Part shown: in pieces, positions 1 through 5,598 of the stretch
Numbering within the stretch: position 1 is the first letter of the stretch
How the letters are laid out: the number at the start of each line of letters is the position of its first letter
Assembly: GCA_024543015.1 (NCBI GenBank)
Contig: JAMXCY010000048.1
Location: forward strand, 1 to 7,033
DNA from: Candidatus Omnitrophota bacterium
Lineage (GTDB): Bacteria; Omnitrophota; Gorgyraeia; JAFGHF01
Reading direction: 5' to 3'
DNA length: 7,033 nt
Program-made: the position numbers and the translations under genes
Notes under the pieces: generated by a model
Seen by the model: the letters and a program-made list of their open reading frames with translations, nothing else
Told to the model about the DNA's origin: nothing
Databases searched by the model: none

Positions 1-2
1 CT

Positions 3-926
3 TCCTGCGACTACACCGATGATGTGCGGATTTCTCCGCAGATTTTAAAAAGCTCAGCCGATTCTTATCGCAAGATTCGCAATACACTGCGTTTCCTTTT
101 AGGCAATCTTTATGACTTTGCTCCTGATAAAAAGGTAAAATATAATAAACTTCTGGAAATAGACAGATGGGCCTTGTCTTCTTTAGCGGGATTATTAACA
201 GAGGTAACCGAAGATTTTGAACAATTTCGTTACGATAAGGCATTCCGCCGGATATATAATTTTTGCATACACCAGATGTCTCACTTTTATCTAGATGTGT
301 TAAAAGATAGACTTTATACATTTGACAAAGAAAGTTCAGGCCGTCGTTCAGCCCAGACTGCAATCTGTGAGATACTTTCTGCTTTAACCAAGGTCCTTGC
401 CCCGATACTTAGTTTTACAACGGAAGAAGTTTGGAGGCATCTTTCCAAGATCTTAAACGTTCAAGACTCATCCGTAGTCCTTTTGAACGCCTGGCCCAGG
501 ATAGAACGCAGGTGGATTAACTTAACGCTGGATAAAAAAATGCAGCAATTAAGTAAAATACGTGATGGAGTACTCAAGGCCATTGAAAACGAAAGAGAAA
601 AGAACATTATTCATAGTTCCTTGGAAGCCAAGGTTAATCTTTTTGTTCAAGATGACAAACTCTACCGACTGTTACAGGAAAACCTTGAATTACTTGTTAC
701 AATTTTTATCGTTTCCGATGTTTCATTAGAGAAGATAACTTCTTTTTCGGAATCGATGTTACGCCCTCCAGATGTTTCAGGCTTGGCAGTGAAAGTAGAG
801 AAAATAGATTTTCCTAAGTGCCAGCGTTGTTGGAATTACAGGGTTTCAGTGGGAAAGAATAGCAAGCATCCTCAAATTTGTCAGAGATGTGTAGAAGTAA
901 TAGAAGGGAGAGAAAAAGATGAATAA
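3..926 (+). CDS. ileS: Isoleucyl-tRNA synthetase, C-terminal part (5' end outside the window)
   Basis: IleS is the cytoplasmic class I synthetase that charges tRNA-Ile with isoleucine. Only the C-terminal ~307 residues are present. The frame is open to the left edge: the codons before the GTG at 24 read SCDYTDD and run into VRISPQILK, the usual IleS text just after the catalytic domain. That GTG is therefore internal, not a start. Seen next is the anticodon-binding helical domain (SYRKIRNTLRFLLGNL, then LAPILSFTTEEVW near residues 125-137 counted from the GTG). A linker with SSLEAKV follows at about 198-204. The C-terminal zinc finger has two CxxC pairs at residues 266/269 and 286/289 (CQRCWNY and HPQICQRC), the form that follows tRNA-Ile recognition in bacterial IleS. 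The Rossmann core, editing domain and KMSKS loop lie upstream. The stop overlaps the next gene by 8 bases. Identification is very secure. Confidence 0.97.
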   Translation, partial: SCDYTDDVRISPQILKSSADSYRKIRNTLRFLLGNLYDFAPDKKVKYNKLLEIDRWALSSLAGLLTEVTEDFEQFRYDKAFRRIYNFCIHQMSHFYLDVLKDRLYTFDKESSGRRSAQTAICEILSALTKVLAPILSFTTEEVWRHLSKILNVQDSSVVLLNAWPRIERRWINLTLDKKMQQLSKIRDGVLKAIENEREKNIIHSSLEAKVNLFVQDDKLYRLLQENLELLVTIFIVSDVSLEKITSFSESMLRPPDVSGLAVKVEKIDFPKCQRCWNYRVSVGKNSKHPQICQRCVEVIEGREKDE

Positions 927-1290
927 AAAGGAATTAGAAAGGTTTAAAAAGTTGCTGTTGAAAAAAAGGGAAGATATTGCCACTGGGGTGAATAGCATCA
1001 CCAAAGACACATTAAGCAAATCGCAAAGAGAGGCCTCCGGAGACCTATCGGGCTATTCTTTCCACATGGCCGATCAAGCTTCAGATAATTATGAGCGGGA
1101 ATTTTCCTTGAATCTGGCCAGTGATAGCCAGAAATTGATTTATGCTATAGATGAGGCCTTGGGAAGAATAAAAGAGAAGACTTACGGGTGCTGTTCGCAA
1201 TGCAATAAAGAGATTGGCCGCAAACGCCTGCGCGCTGTTCCTTACACAATTTTGTGTATTGATTGCCAGAGAAAAGAAGAAGCAAAATAG
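919..1290 (+). CDS. TraR/DksA-family C4 zinc-finger protein
   Basis: This 123-aa protein belongs to the DksA/TraR family, whose best-known members bind the RNA polymerase secondary channel and alter initiation with ppGpp. The N-terminal half is charged and helical, fitting one arm of the coiled coil. The loop region reads HMADQASD (49-56), followed by YEREFSLNL. The C-terminal zinc finger has Cys92, Cys95, Cys113 and Cys116 (CSQC and CIDC, with EIGRKRLRAVPY between), a very typical CxxC-x17-CxxC. C91 is an extra cysteine next to the ligand. In E. coli DksA the tip carries DxxDxA; here only the second acid (D52 in ADQA) aligns by eye, with His49 at the first place, so equivalence to DksA is uncertain. 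The ATG at 919 has a GGGAG Shine-Dalgarno at 906-910 inside the end of ileS, with an 8-base spacer. The 8-base overlap with ileS and 9-base gap to lspA point to an operon. Confidence 0.9.
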   Translation: MNKKELERFKKLLLKKREDIATGVNSITKDTLSKSQREASGDLSGYSFHMADQASDNYEREFSLNLASDSQKLIYAIDEALGRIKEKTYGCCSQCNKEIGRKRLRAVPYTILCIDCQRKEEAK

Positions 1291-1299
1291 AGCTTGATT

Positions 1300-1752
1300 A
1301 TGTCGGTACTCTTAGGTATCCTGGCGTTATTAGTTATCGACCAGCTGACTAAATTTATTGTCCTGAATCAATTCCAGCCTGGCGAATCTCTCCCTGTAAT
1401 AAAAAATGTTTTTCATATCAGCCTTGTTTGCAATAAAGGAGTTGCCTTTGGTTTATTTTCTGAGCAAGGTGCAATCTTTGCCTGGATTTCCTTTGTTGCC
1501 GTTTTAATAATGTGCTATACTGTTTCCTGTTACAAAAAGATTTCTCTGTTCAGAAAATCTACGCAGGTTTTTCTCTCGCTGGTTTTAGCGGGGGCAATAG
1601 GCAATTTGATTGACCGGATACGTTTTGGATGTGTGGTGGATTTCTTAGACTTTCGTATCTGGCCTGTGTTTAACGTAGCCGATAGCGCTATTACTATTGG
1701 TACGCTCCTTTTAGTCCTACAAATACTCAAAAAGAAAACCTTAAAACATTAA
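1300..1752 (+). CDS. lspA: Lipoprotein signal peptidase (signal peptidase II)
   Basis: LspA is an inner-membrane aspartyl protease that removes the signal peptide from diacylglyceryl-modified prolipoproteins. The hallmarks are all visible: an N-terminal helix with IDQLTKFIV, the NKGVAFGLF motif, GNLIDR, VVDF and FNVADSAITIG. The two Asp of VVDF and FNVAD (D116 and D130 counted from the TTG at 1294; D114 and D128 from the ATG) align with the catalytic pair of family A8 peptidases. About four hydrophobic segments are present, and the ~150-aa length is normal. The start is ambiguous. A TTG at 1294 would add two residues (M-I). I chose the in-frame ATG at 1300 because it is the stronger codon and the upstream purine run (AAGAAGAAG near 1275-1283) does not favour either. 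The next gene, lgt, starts 2 bases after the stop; its product carries out the preceding step of the same pathway. Confidence 0.96.
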   Translation: MSVLLGILALLVIDQLTKFIVLNQFQPGESLPVIKNVFHISLVCNKGVAFGLFSEQGAIFAWISFVAVLIMCYTVSCYKKISLFRKSTQVFLSLVLAGAIGNLIDRIRFGCVVDFLDFRIWPVFNVADSAITIGTLLLVLQILKKKTLKH

Positions 1753-1754
1753 CA

Positions 1755-2519
1755 ATGCATCCCATTCTCTTTGAATTTGGCCCGCTTAAAATTTATGCTT
1801 ATGGCTTTTCGCTAGCCTTAGGCTTTATTGTCGGTACATATCTAGCAAGCTTAGAGGCTCAGCGAGTAGGTTTGCCTGCGAAAAAAATAATAGATCTTTC
1901 TTTATATCTAGCAATTTCAGGAATATTAGGAGCACGTCTACTCTATGTTTTGCAGAACCTCGCATTTTACATTAGTAATCCTGGCGAGATTTTCATGTTG
2001 CACAAAGGGGGCTTAAGCTTTTACGGTGGTTTTATCTTGGCTACGATTTGTGCAATTGTCTTTTTAAAAAAAGAGCAGTTATCTGTCCCTAAGGTTCTTG
2101 ATCTAATTGCGCCATATTTGGCTTTAGCCCAAAGCATAGGCAGGATTGGTTGTCTTCTTAACGGTTGTTGTTATGGGCAACCTACGGATTTTGGTTTTTG
2201 TATCTATTTTCCAGGTGAGGGCATAGCTCGCCATCCTACTCAAATCTACAGCTCTTTAAGTTTGCTGGTAATCTTTTTTATTTTAAGAAACCGTCAGACG
2301 AGAAGAGGCAGAGGGCCTTATTTTAGCGGCCAAATTTTTCTCTGGTATTGTCTGCTTTACAGCCTGATGCGCTTTTTTATGGAATTTTTACGCGGTGATA
2401 ATTTGCGCATTTTTGCAAACTTAAGCTTGCATCAGTTGATTAGTATGGTGATATTTGTCATTTCGGGAGTATTTTTGTGGAAGAAGAAACGCGATTTATC
2501 CTCAAGGTCTCTACCATAG
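1755..2519 (+). CDS. lgt: Prolipoprotein diacylglyceryl transferase
   Basis: Lgt is a polytopic membrane enzyme that moves a diacylglyceryl group from phosphatidylglycerol to the lipobox cysteine of prolipoproteins, the step before LspA. Seen in 254 aa: GARLLYV (59-65), HKGGLSFYGG with His83, the Lgt signature GRIGCLLNGCCYG at 129-141 with Arg130, RHPTQIY at 159-165, and RFFMEFLRGD at 206-215. By eye, Arg130 and Arg206 correspond to the essential arginines of E. coli Lgt. The NGCCYG form of the signature is the common non-enterobacterial version. Several hydrophobic segments run through the protein, and the tail is basic (KKKRD). The ATG lies 2 bases after the lspA stop with no clear Shine-Dalgarno, so translation is probably coupled to lspA. 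The last 43 bases overlap the start of the rlu gene in another frame. Confidence 0.97.
   Translation: MHPILFEFGPLKIYAYGFSLALGFIVGTYLASLEAQRVGLPAKKIIDLSLYLAISGILGARLLYVLQNLAFYISNPGEIFMLHKGGLSFYGGFILATICAIVFLKKEQLSVPKVLDLIAPYLALAQSIGRIGCLLNGCCYGQPTDFGFCIYFPGEGIARHPTQIYSSLSLLVIFFILRNRQTRRGRGPYFSGQIFLWYCLLYSLMRFFMEFLRGDNLRIFANLSLHQLISMVIFVISGVFLWKKKRDLSSRSLP
2465..2469 (+). promoter_or_regulatory. Shine-Dalgarno for the rlu gene, inside lgt
   Basis: GGGAG lies 7 bases upstream of the GTG at 2477, within the lgt coding sequence. It decides the start of the overlapping rlu gene and shows that the 43-base overlap is a real translation start rather than a mis-called N-terminus. Confidence 0.7.
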
Positions 2520-3391
2520 ATAAAGACTTGCGCTTAGATCAGTATATAATTAAAAATTTAGAATTTCCCATTTCCCGTTCGCGTATTCAACGGCTTATAG
2601 ATGCAGGAAAAGTTACGGTTAACTCTAAGCGCGCCAAGGCACATTATAAAGTTAAACCAGATGATACACTGCTGATTAAAATCCCCGAAGTTCCCAGATC
2701 AGAAGTCTTACCCGAGAAAATTCCTTTAGAAATTGTTTTTGAAGACGAAGATATCTTAGTCATAAATAAGCCACCAGGCTTGGTTAGCCACCCGGCCCCA
2801 AGCTGTCCCTCTGGCACTTTAGTAAATGCCTTATTAAATTATGGCTGTGCGCTTTCTACGATCAATGGGCCTTCTCGGCCTGGAATAGTGCACCGTTTGG
2901 ATAAAGACACTTCAGGTCTTCTGGTTATAGCTAAGAATGATTCTGCCCACCTAGATTTAGCTAAACAATTTTGTAAACACACGGTTAAACGTAAATATAT
3001 AGCAATGGTCAAAGGTAGAGTCGAACATAATGAAGGGATTATCGACTATCCCCTAGCCAGAGATCCGCAGAATTATCAGAAGATGCGGGTGAGTTTTATC
3101 AATAGTAGAGATGCCCTAACAAGATATAGGGTTTTGAATAGATATAAAGAGGTAAGCATCTTGGAATTGAGTCCGCACACGGGTCGGACACATCAATTAA
3201 GAGTGCATTTAAAATTTTGCGGCCACCCTATCCTTGGGGATAAGCATTACGGAGACGCAAGGGACCTTGATCGTTTAAGCTTACATGCTACGGAGTTAGG
3301 TTTTTACCATCCGCGCACAAAAAAGTTTGTGGAATTTCAATCTGATATTCCTGAGTCTTTCAAAAGATTCATTAAAGGGTTAAAGCAATAA
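2477..3391 (+). CDS. RluA/RluD-family 23S rRNA pseudouridine synthase
   Basis: This 304-aa protein is a pseudouridine synthase of the RluA/RluD family, which isomerises uridines in 23S rRNA. An S4 RNA-binding domain occupies about residues 18-68 (LDQYI, SRSRIQRLIDAGKVTVN). The catalytic domain follows: INKPPGLVSHPAP (96-108), the signature HRLDKDTSGLLVIAKN at 139-154 with catalytic Asp142, then RKYIAMVKG, LSPHTGRTHQLRVHL (231-245) and HPILGDKHYG (250-259). The S4 domain plus this length resembles RluD (target helix 69, U1911/1915/1917 in E. coli) more than the S4-less RluA, but the site cannot be assigned from sequence alone, so I give no symbol. The GTG start at 2477 lies inside lgt and is well supported: GGGAG stands at 2465-2469 with a 7-base spacer, and the S4 domain needs this N-terminus. 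It looks like the last gene of the left operon, being followed by a hairpin. Confidence 0.93.
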   Translation: MEEETRFILKVSTIDKDLRLDQYIIKNLEFPISRSRIQRLIDAGKVTVNSKRAKAHYKVKPDDTLLIKIPEVPRSEVLPEKIPLEIVFEDEDILVINKPPGLVSHPAPSCPSGTLVNALLNYGCALSTINGPSRPGIVHRLDKDTSGLLVIAKNDSAHLDLAKQFCKHTVKRKYIAMVKGRVEHNEGIIDYPLARDPQNYQKMRVSFINSRDALTRYRVLNRYKEVSILELSPHTGRTHQLRVHLKFCGHPILGDKHYGDARDLDRLSLHATELGFYHPRTKKFVEFQSDIPESFKRFIKGLKQ

Positions 3392-3413
3392 ATATTGCTT
3401 GATTTTTTAACCC
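3377..3413 (+). terminator. Probable intrinsic terminator after the rlu gene
   Basis: An 8-base inverted repeat (AAGCAATA at 3383-3390, TATTGCTT at 3393-3400) spans the rlu stop codon and is followed by GATTTTTT. A second, outer pair can form from GGGTTAAA (3377-3384) and TTTAACCC (3406-3413), enclosing the inner GCAATA/TATTGC stem with a 7-base bulge. The inner stem is AT-rich with a very tight loop, so termination may be weak. The gap and the new promoter right after it support an operon end here. Confidence 0.5.
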
Positions 3414-3426
3414 GTTATGTTATACT
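3399..3426 (+). promoter_or_regulatory. Sigma-70-type extended -10 promoter before the coiled-coil gene
   Basis: TTGATT at 3399-3404 (four of six matches to TTGACA), a 16-base spacer, and TATACT at 3421-3426 (five of six) with an extended TGT directly before it (3418-3420). Transcription would start near 3433, about 28 bases before the ATG at 3461. The -35 box lies in the 3' arm of the terminator hairpin of the upstream unit. Confidence 0.6.
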
Positions 3427-3460
3427 AAGTTTTGATAAATGGAAGAGGGAGTGATTAAAG

Positions 3461-4198
3461 ATGACCGAGCAAGTCAAAGGTAATAATACCTTATGGACTA
3501 TTATGTCGATAATCTCTTTATTGTGTGCGATAGGCCTGTTATTCTTCATGTTGCAGGAGAGAAGCAGAAGAATTATGACCGAGGAAAGGCTATCACAGAC
3601 TCAGAACGCTAAGAGGAGCATAGAGATAAGGCTCGACCACGCCCGGTCTGAATTAATGCAGCTTCAAGACAAAGCTAGGGTGTTAGCCGAGCAGACCGAG
3701 CGGGAAAAGCAGCGCTATCAAGCTATTCTGGCTGAGCTAGGTGGAAAAACTTCCCAGATTAATGAGCTAGAGAGTAATCTAACTAACGAAAAGAAGCAAA
3801 GAACCAGCTTAGCCAATACCCTTGCGCAACTGCGGGAAAATTATGATAGCTTAGAAGAAAAATTGAAAGAAGCAGAGCTTATGCTTGAAGAGTTGAAGGG
3901 GCGGGGCAGCGGTTTTAGAGGCAAACGAGGTGTGGAGCTTAGGAGAATTGTAGTTAAGCCTAAGAAAAAGTTAAGCGGCAAAGTATTGGTAGTCAACAGA
4001 GAGTTTAAGTTTGTGGTTGTTGACCTGGGTAGAAAAGACGGCGTAACTGTTGGTGATGAATTCAGAATCTATCATGGCTCTGAGGAGATTGGAAAAGTCC
4101 AGATAGAGAAAGTCTACGATGCAATGTCCACCGCTGCTATTCTCCCTGGTTCGCAAGAGCAAGAAATCGACGAAGAGACTATCGTCAAATCTTTCTAA
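3461..4198 (+). CDS. Membrane-anchored coiled-coil protein with C-terminal beta-type domain, function unknown
   Basis: I cannot name this 245-aa protein. Its layout is clear. A short polar N-terminus is followed by one hydrophobic helix at about 11-31 (LWTIMSIISLLCAIGLLFFM), then positively charged ERSRR, so a signal anchor with the bulk outside the cytoplasm is possible. A long, highly charged coiled coil spans about 35-146. A basic Gly/Arg/Lys linker follows at 147-170. The compact C-terminal domain (about 171-245) contains LSGKVLVVNREF, VVVDLGRKDGVTVGDEF and IGKVQIEKV; it looks beta-rich and recalls the small beta modules of MreC and of FlgT-type C-terminal domains. That resemblance is my inference from the LGxKDGVxxGD pattern, not a search result. 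The ATG has AGGGAG at 3446-3451 with a 9-base spacer. It begins a new transcription unit; aroA follows after a short gap. An envelope scaffold or shape-related role is possible but unproven. Confidence 0.85.
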   Translation: MTEQVKGNNTLWTIMSIISLLCAIGLLFFMLQERSRRIMTEERLSQTQNAKRSIEIRLDHARSELMQLQDKARVLAEQTEREKQRYQAILAELGGKTSQINELESNLTNEKKQRTSLANTLAQLRENYDSLEEKLKEAELMLEELKGRGSGFRGKRGVELRRIVVKPKKKLSGKVLVVNREFKFVVVDLGRKDGVTVGDEFRIYHGSEEIGKVQIEKVYDAMSTAAILPGSQEQEIDEETIVKSF

Positions 4199-4230
4199 GA
4201 GACACCTCGCGCTTACCCTCTGTGTTAAAA

Positions 4231-5535
4231 ATGTCTAATATTACAGTTGAATCTAACAGGCTGCAAGGCACTGTCATACTCCCTCCGGACAAATCTATTT
4301 CCCATCGTGCAATTATCATCAGCTCGTTAGGGCAGAATAAGGTGCAAATTAGGAATCTTTCGCTTTGTGAAGATTGTTTATCTACTCTAGAGGCTTTTAA
4401 GAATTTTGGTGTTACTATAAGCGAAGACAACAATTCTTTTACCATCGAAGGTAAAGGAATGGATGGTTTGCGCAAGGCCCCTAAAGGTGAAATTTATTTG
4501 GGTAACTCCGGGACTTCCATGCGTTTAATCTTGGGAGTTCTGGCTGGGCAGAAGTTTAGCTCTAGGCTTAGCGCAGATGCCTCACTTTCGCGCAGGCCAA
4601 TGAAGAGAGTTACCCAACCTTTATCGTTGATGGGGGCAAAAATTACCGGTAAACAAGGAGGAGAATTTGCTCCTTTAACTATTCAAGGAGGAAAACTCTC
4701 ACCTATTAATTACAAGGCACCGGTAGCCAGCGCCCAGGTAAAATCCGCCATTCTCCTGGCCGGGTTATATGCAGAAGGCACCACTACTGTGCAGGAGCCG
4801 GCTAAGTCCAGAGACCATACCGAGAGAATGCTAAAAAACTTTGGCGCGGATATTTCTGTAAGAGGCTTGTCTGTTTCTGTAACAGGCAGGGCCAGTTTAG
4901 TCGGTAGAGACTTAGAGGTTCCAGGAGATATCTCTGCCGCCAGTTTCTTTTTAGTGGGAACATGCATTTCCAAGGGTTCAGAGATTACGATTGAATCAGT
5001 AGGCTTAAATCCTACACGCACGGCTTGTTTGAAAGTATTAAAACAGATGGGTGCTGCTGTTAGTTGGGAATATCAGGATGCCCGAATGGCTGATAAAGAT
5101 TATGATGATGAGGCCAGGGGAGAGATAACCGCAAAATATAGCCAGCTTAAGGCAATCACCATTAAGCCAGATCAGATTCCTTCTTTAATTGATGAGTTGC
5201 CGATTTTAATAGTAGCGGCTACCCAGGCAGAAGGCCAGACAAAAATTTGTGGCGCCGGTGAATTAAGGGTTAAAGAGACAGATAGAATTAGTTCTATGGT
5301 TTCTAACTTGGTTAAAATGGGTGCAGATATAAGAAGCGAAGAAAACGATATAATCATTCGTGGCCCCTCAAAACTTCTCGGCACTACCGTAGAAAGCTTC
5401 GGGGACCATCGTACAGCCATGAGTATGGCTATTGCCGGCCTGGTTACATCCGGGCGCACCACGATCAAAGACATCGATTGCGTGAACACCTCATTCCCGG
5501 AATTCTTTGAGACGCTTTCTCGATTGAAATCTTAA
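4231..5535 (+). CDS. aroA: EPSP synthase (3-phosphoshikimate 1-carboxyvinyltransferase)
   Basis: AroA joins phosphoenolpyruvate to shikimate-3-phosphate, the sixth step of the shikimate pathway. Motifs seen, counted from the GTG at 4222: PPDKSISHRA (21-30, substrate-binding Lys24, Ser25 and Arg29), LGNSGTSMR (93-101), SRRPMKRV (123-130), SAQVKSAILLAG (170-181), SRDHTERML (196-204), DISAASFF (236-243), LIDELPIL (322-329, catalytic-region Asp/Glu), RVKETDRI (349-356, Glu352) and GDHRTAMS (394-401). The length (434 aa from the ATG) is typical, and both inverse alpha/beta domains are complete. Gly98 in LGNSGTS is the residue type found in glyphosate-sensitive enzymes, while PDKSISHR resembles the Gram-positive style. 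The start is uncertain: GTG at 4222 would add three residues, and neither start has a clear Shine-Dalgarno. I prefer ATG for family fit. It lies 32 bases after the coiled-coil gene without a visible promoter, so it is probably co-transcribed with it. Confidence 0.97.
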   Translation: MSNITVESNRLQGTVILPPDKSISHRAIIISSLGQNKVQIRNLSLCEDCLSTLEAFKNFGVTISEDNNSFTIEGKGMDGLRKAPKGEIYLGNSGTSMRLILGVLAGQKFSSRLSADASLSRRPMKRVTQPLSLMGAKITGKQGGEFAPLTIQGGKLSPINYKAPVASAQVKSAILLAGLYAEGTTTVQEPAKSRDHTERMLKNFGADISVRGLSVSVTGRASLVGRDLEVPGDISAASFFLVGTCISKGSEITIESVGLNPTRTACLKVLKQMGAAVSWEYQDARMADKDYDDEARGEITAKYSQLKAITIKPDQIPSLIDELPILIVAATQAEGQTKICGAGELRVKETDRISSMVSNLVKMGADIRSEENDIIIRGPSKLLGTTVESFGDHRTAMSMAIAGLVTSGRTTIKDIDCVNTSFPEFFETLSRLKS

Positions 5536-5539
5536 ATTC

Positions 5540-5568
5540 TTGACAAGAGGTGTTGGCTTTGATAAAAT
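5540..5568 (+). promoter_or_regulatory. Strong sigma-70-type promoter of mreB
   Basis: A perfect TTGACA at 5540-5545, a 17-base spacer and TAAAAT at 5563-5568 (five of six), preceded by an extended TGA at 5560-5562. A perfect TATAAT at 5569-5574 also exists but would need a 23-base spacer, too long for the same -35 box. Transcription would begin near 5575, giving a leader of about 24 bases. The -35 box sits in the 11-base palindrome TCTTGACAAGA (5538-5548). Confidence 0.75.
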
Positions 5569-5587
5569 TATAATCTAAATAAACGGT

Positions 5588-5594
5588 AGGGGGG
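5588..5594 (+). promoter_or_regulatory. G-rich Shine-Dalgarno of mreB
   Basis: AGGGGGG followed by ACGG ends four bases before the ATG at 5599. It supports the upstream ATG over the in-frame ATG at 5653, which has only a weak purine stretch before it, and therefore supports an N-terminal extension on MreB. Confidence 0.65.
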
Positions 5595-5598
5595 ACGG

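Noticed and set aside
24..26. GTG that could start a 300-aa gene at the left edge
   Set aside because: The frame is open upstream to the window edge, and the preceding codons (SCDYTDD) continue the IleS family sequence, so the GTG is an internal valine.
4654..4693. Two AAGGAGGA-like purine runs inside aroA, resembling ribosome binding sites
   Set aside because: They encode Gln-Gly-Gly in frame and no start codon with a meaningful open frame follows at the right distance.
4871..4885. Small inverted repeat CTGTT...AACAG inside aroA
   Set aside because: Only a 5-base stem within a conserved coding frame, with no T tract; it is expected by chance.
4710..5021. Minus-strand open frame of 103 codons inside aroA
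   Set aside because: It lies opposite a complete, motif-rich aroA, has no family motifs or ribosome site, and its composition is what the complement of this coding frame would give. The same holds for other minus-strand frames at 1530-1730, 3971-4162, 4185-4475, 5172-5489 and 5646-5894.
5569..5574. Perfect TATAAT as the -10 box for mreB
   Set aside because: It is 23 bases from TTGACA, outside the usual 16-18; TAAAAT at 5563-5568 has a 17-base spacer and an extended -10 TG.
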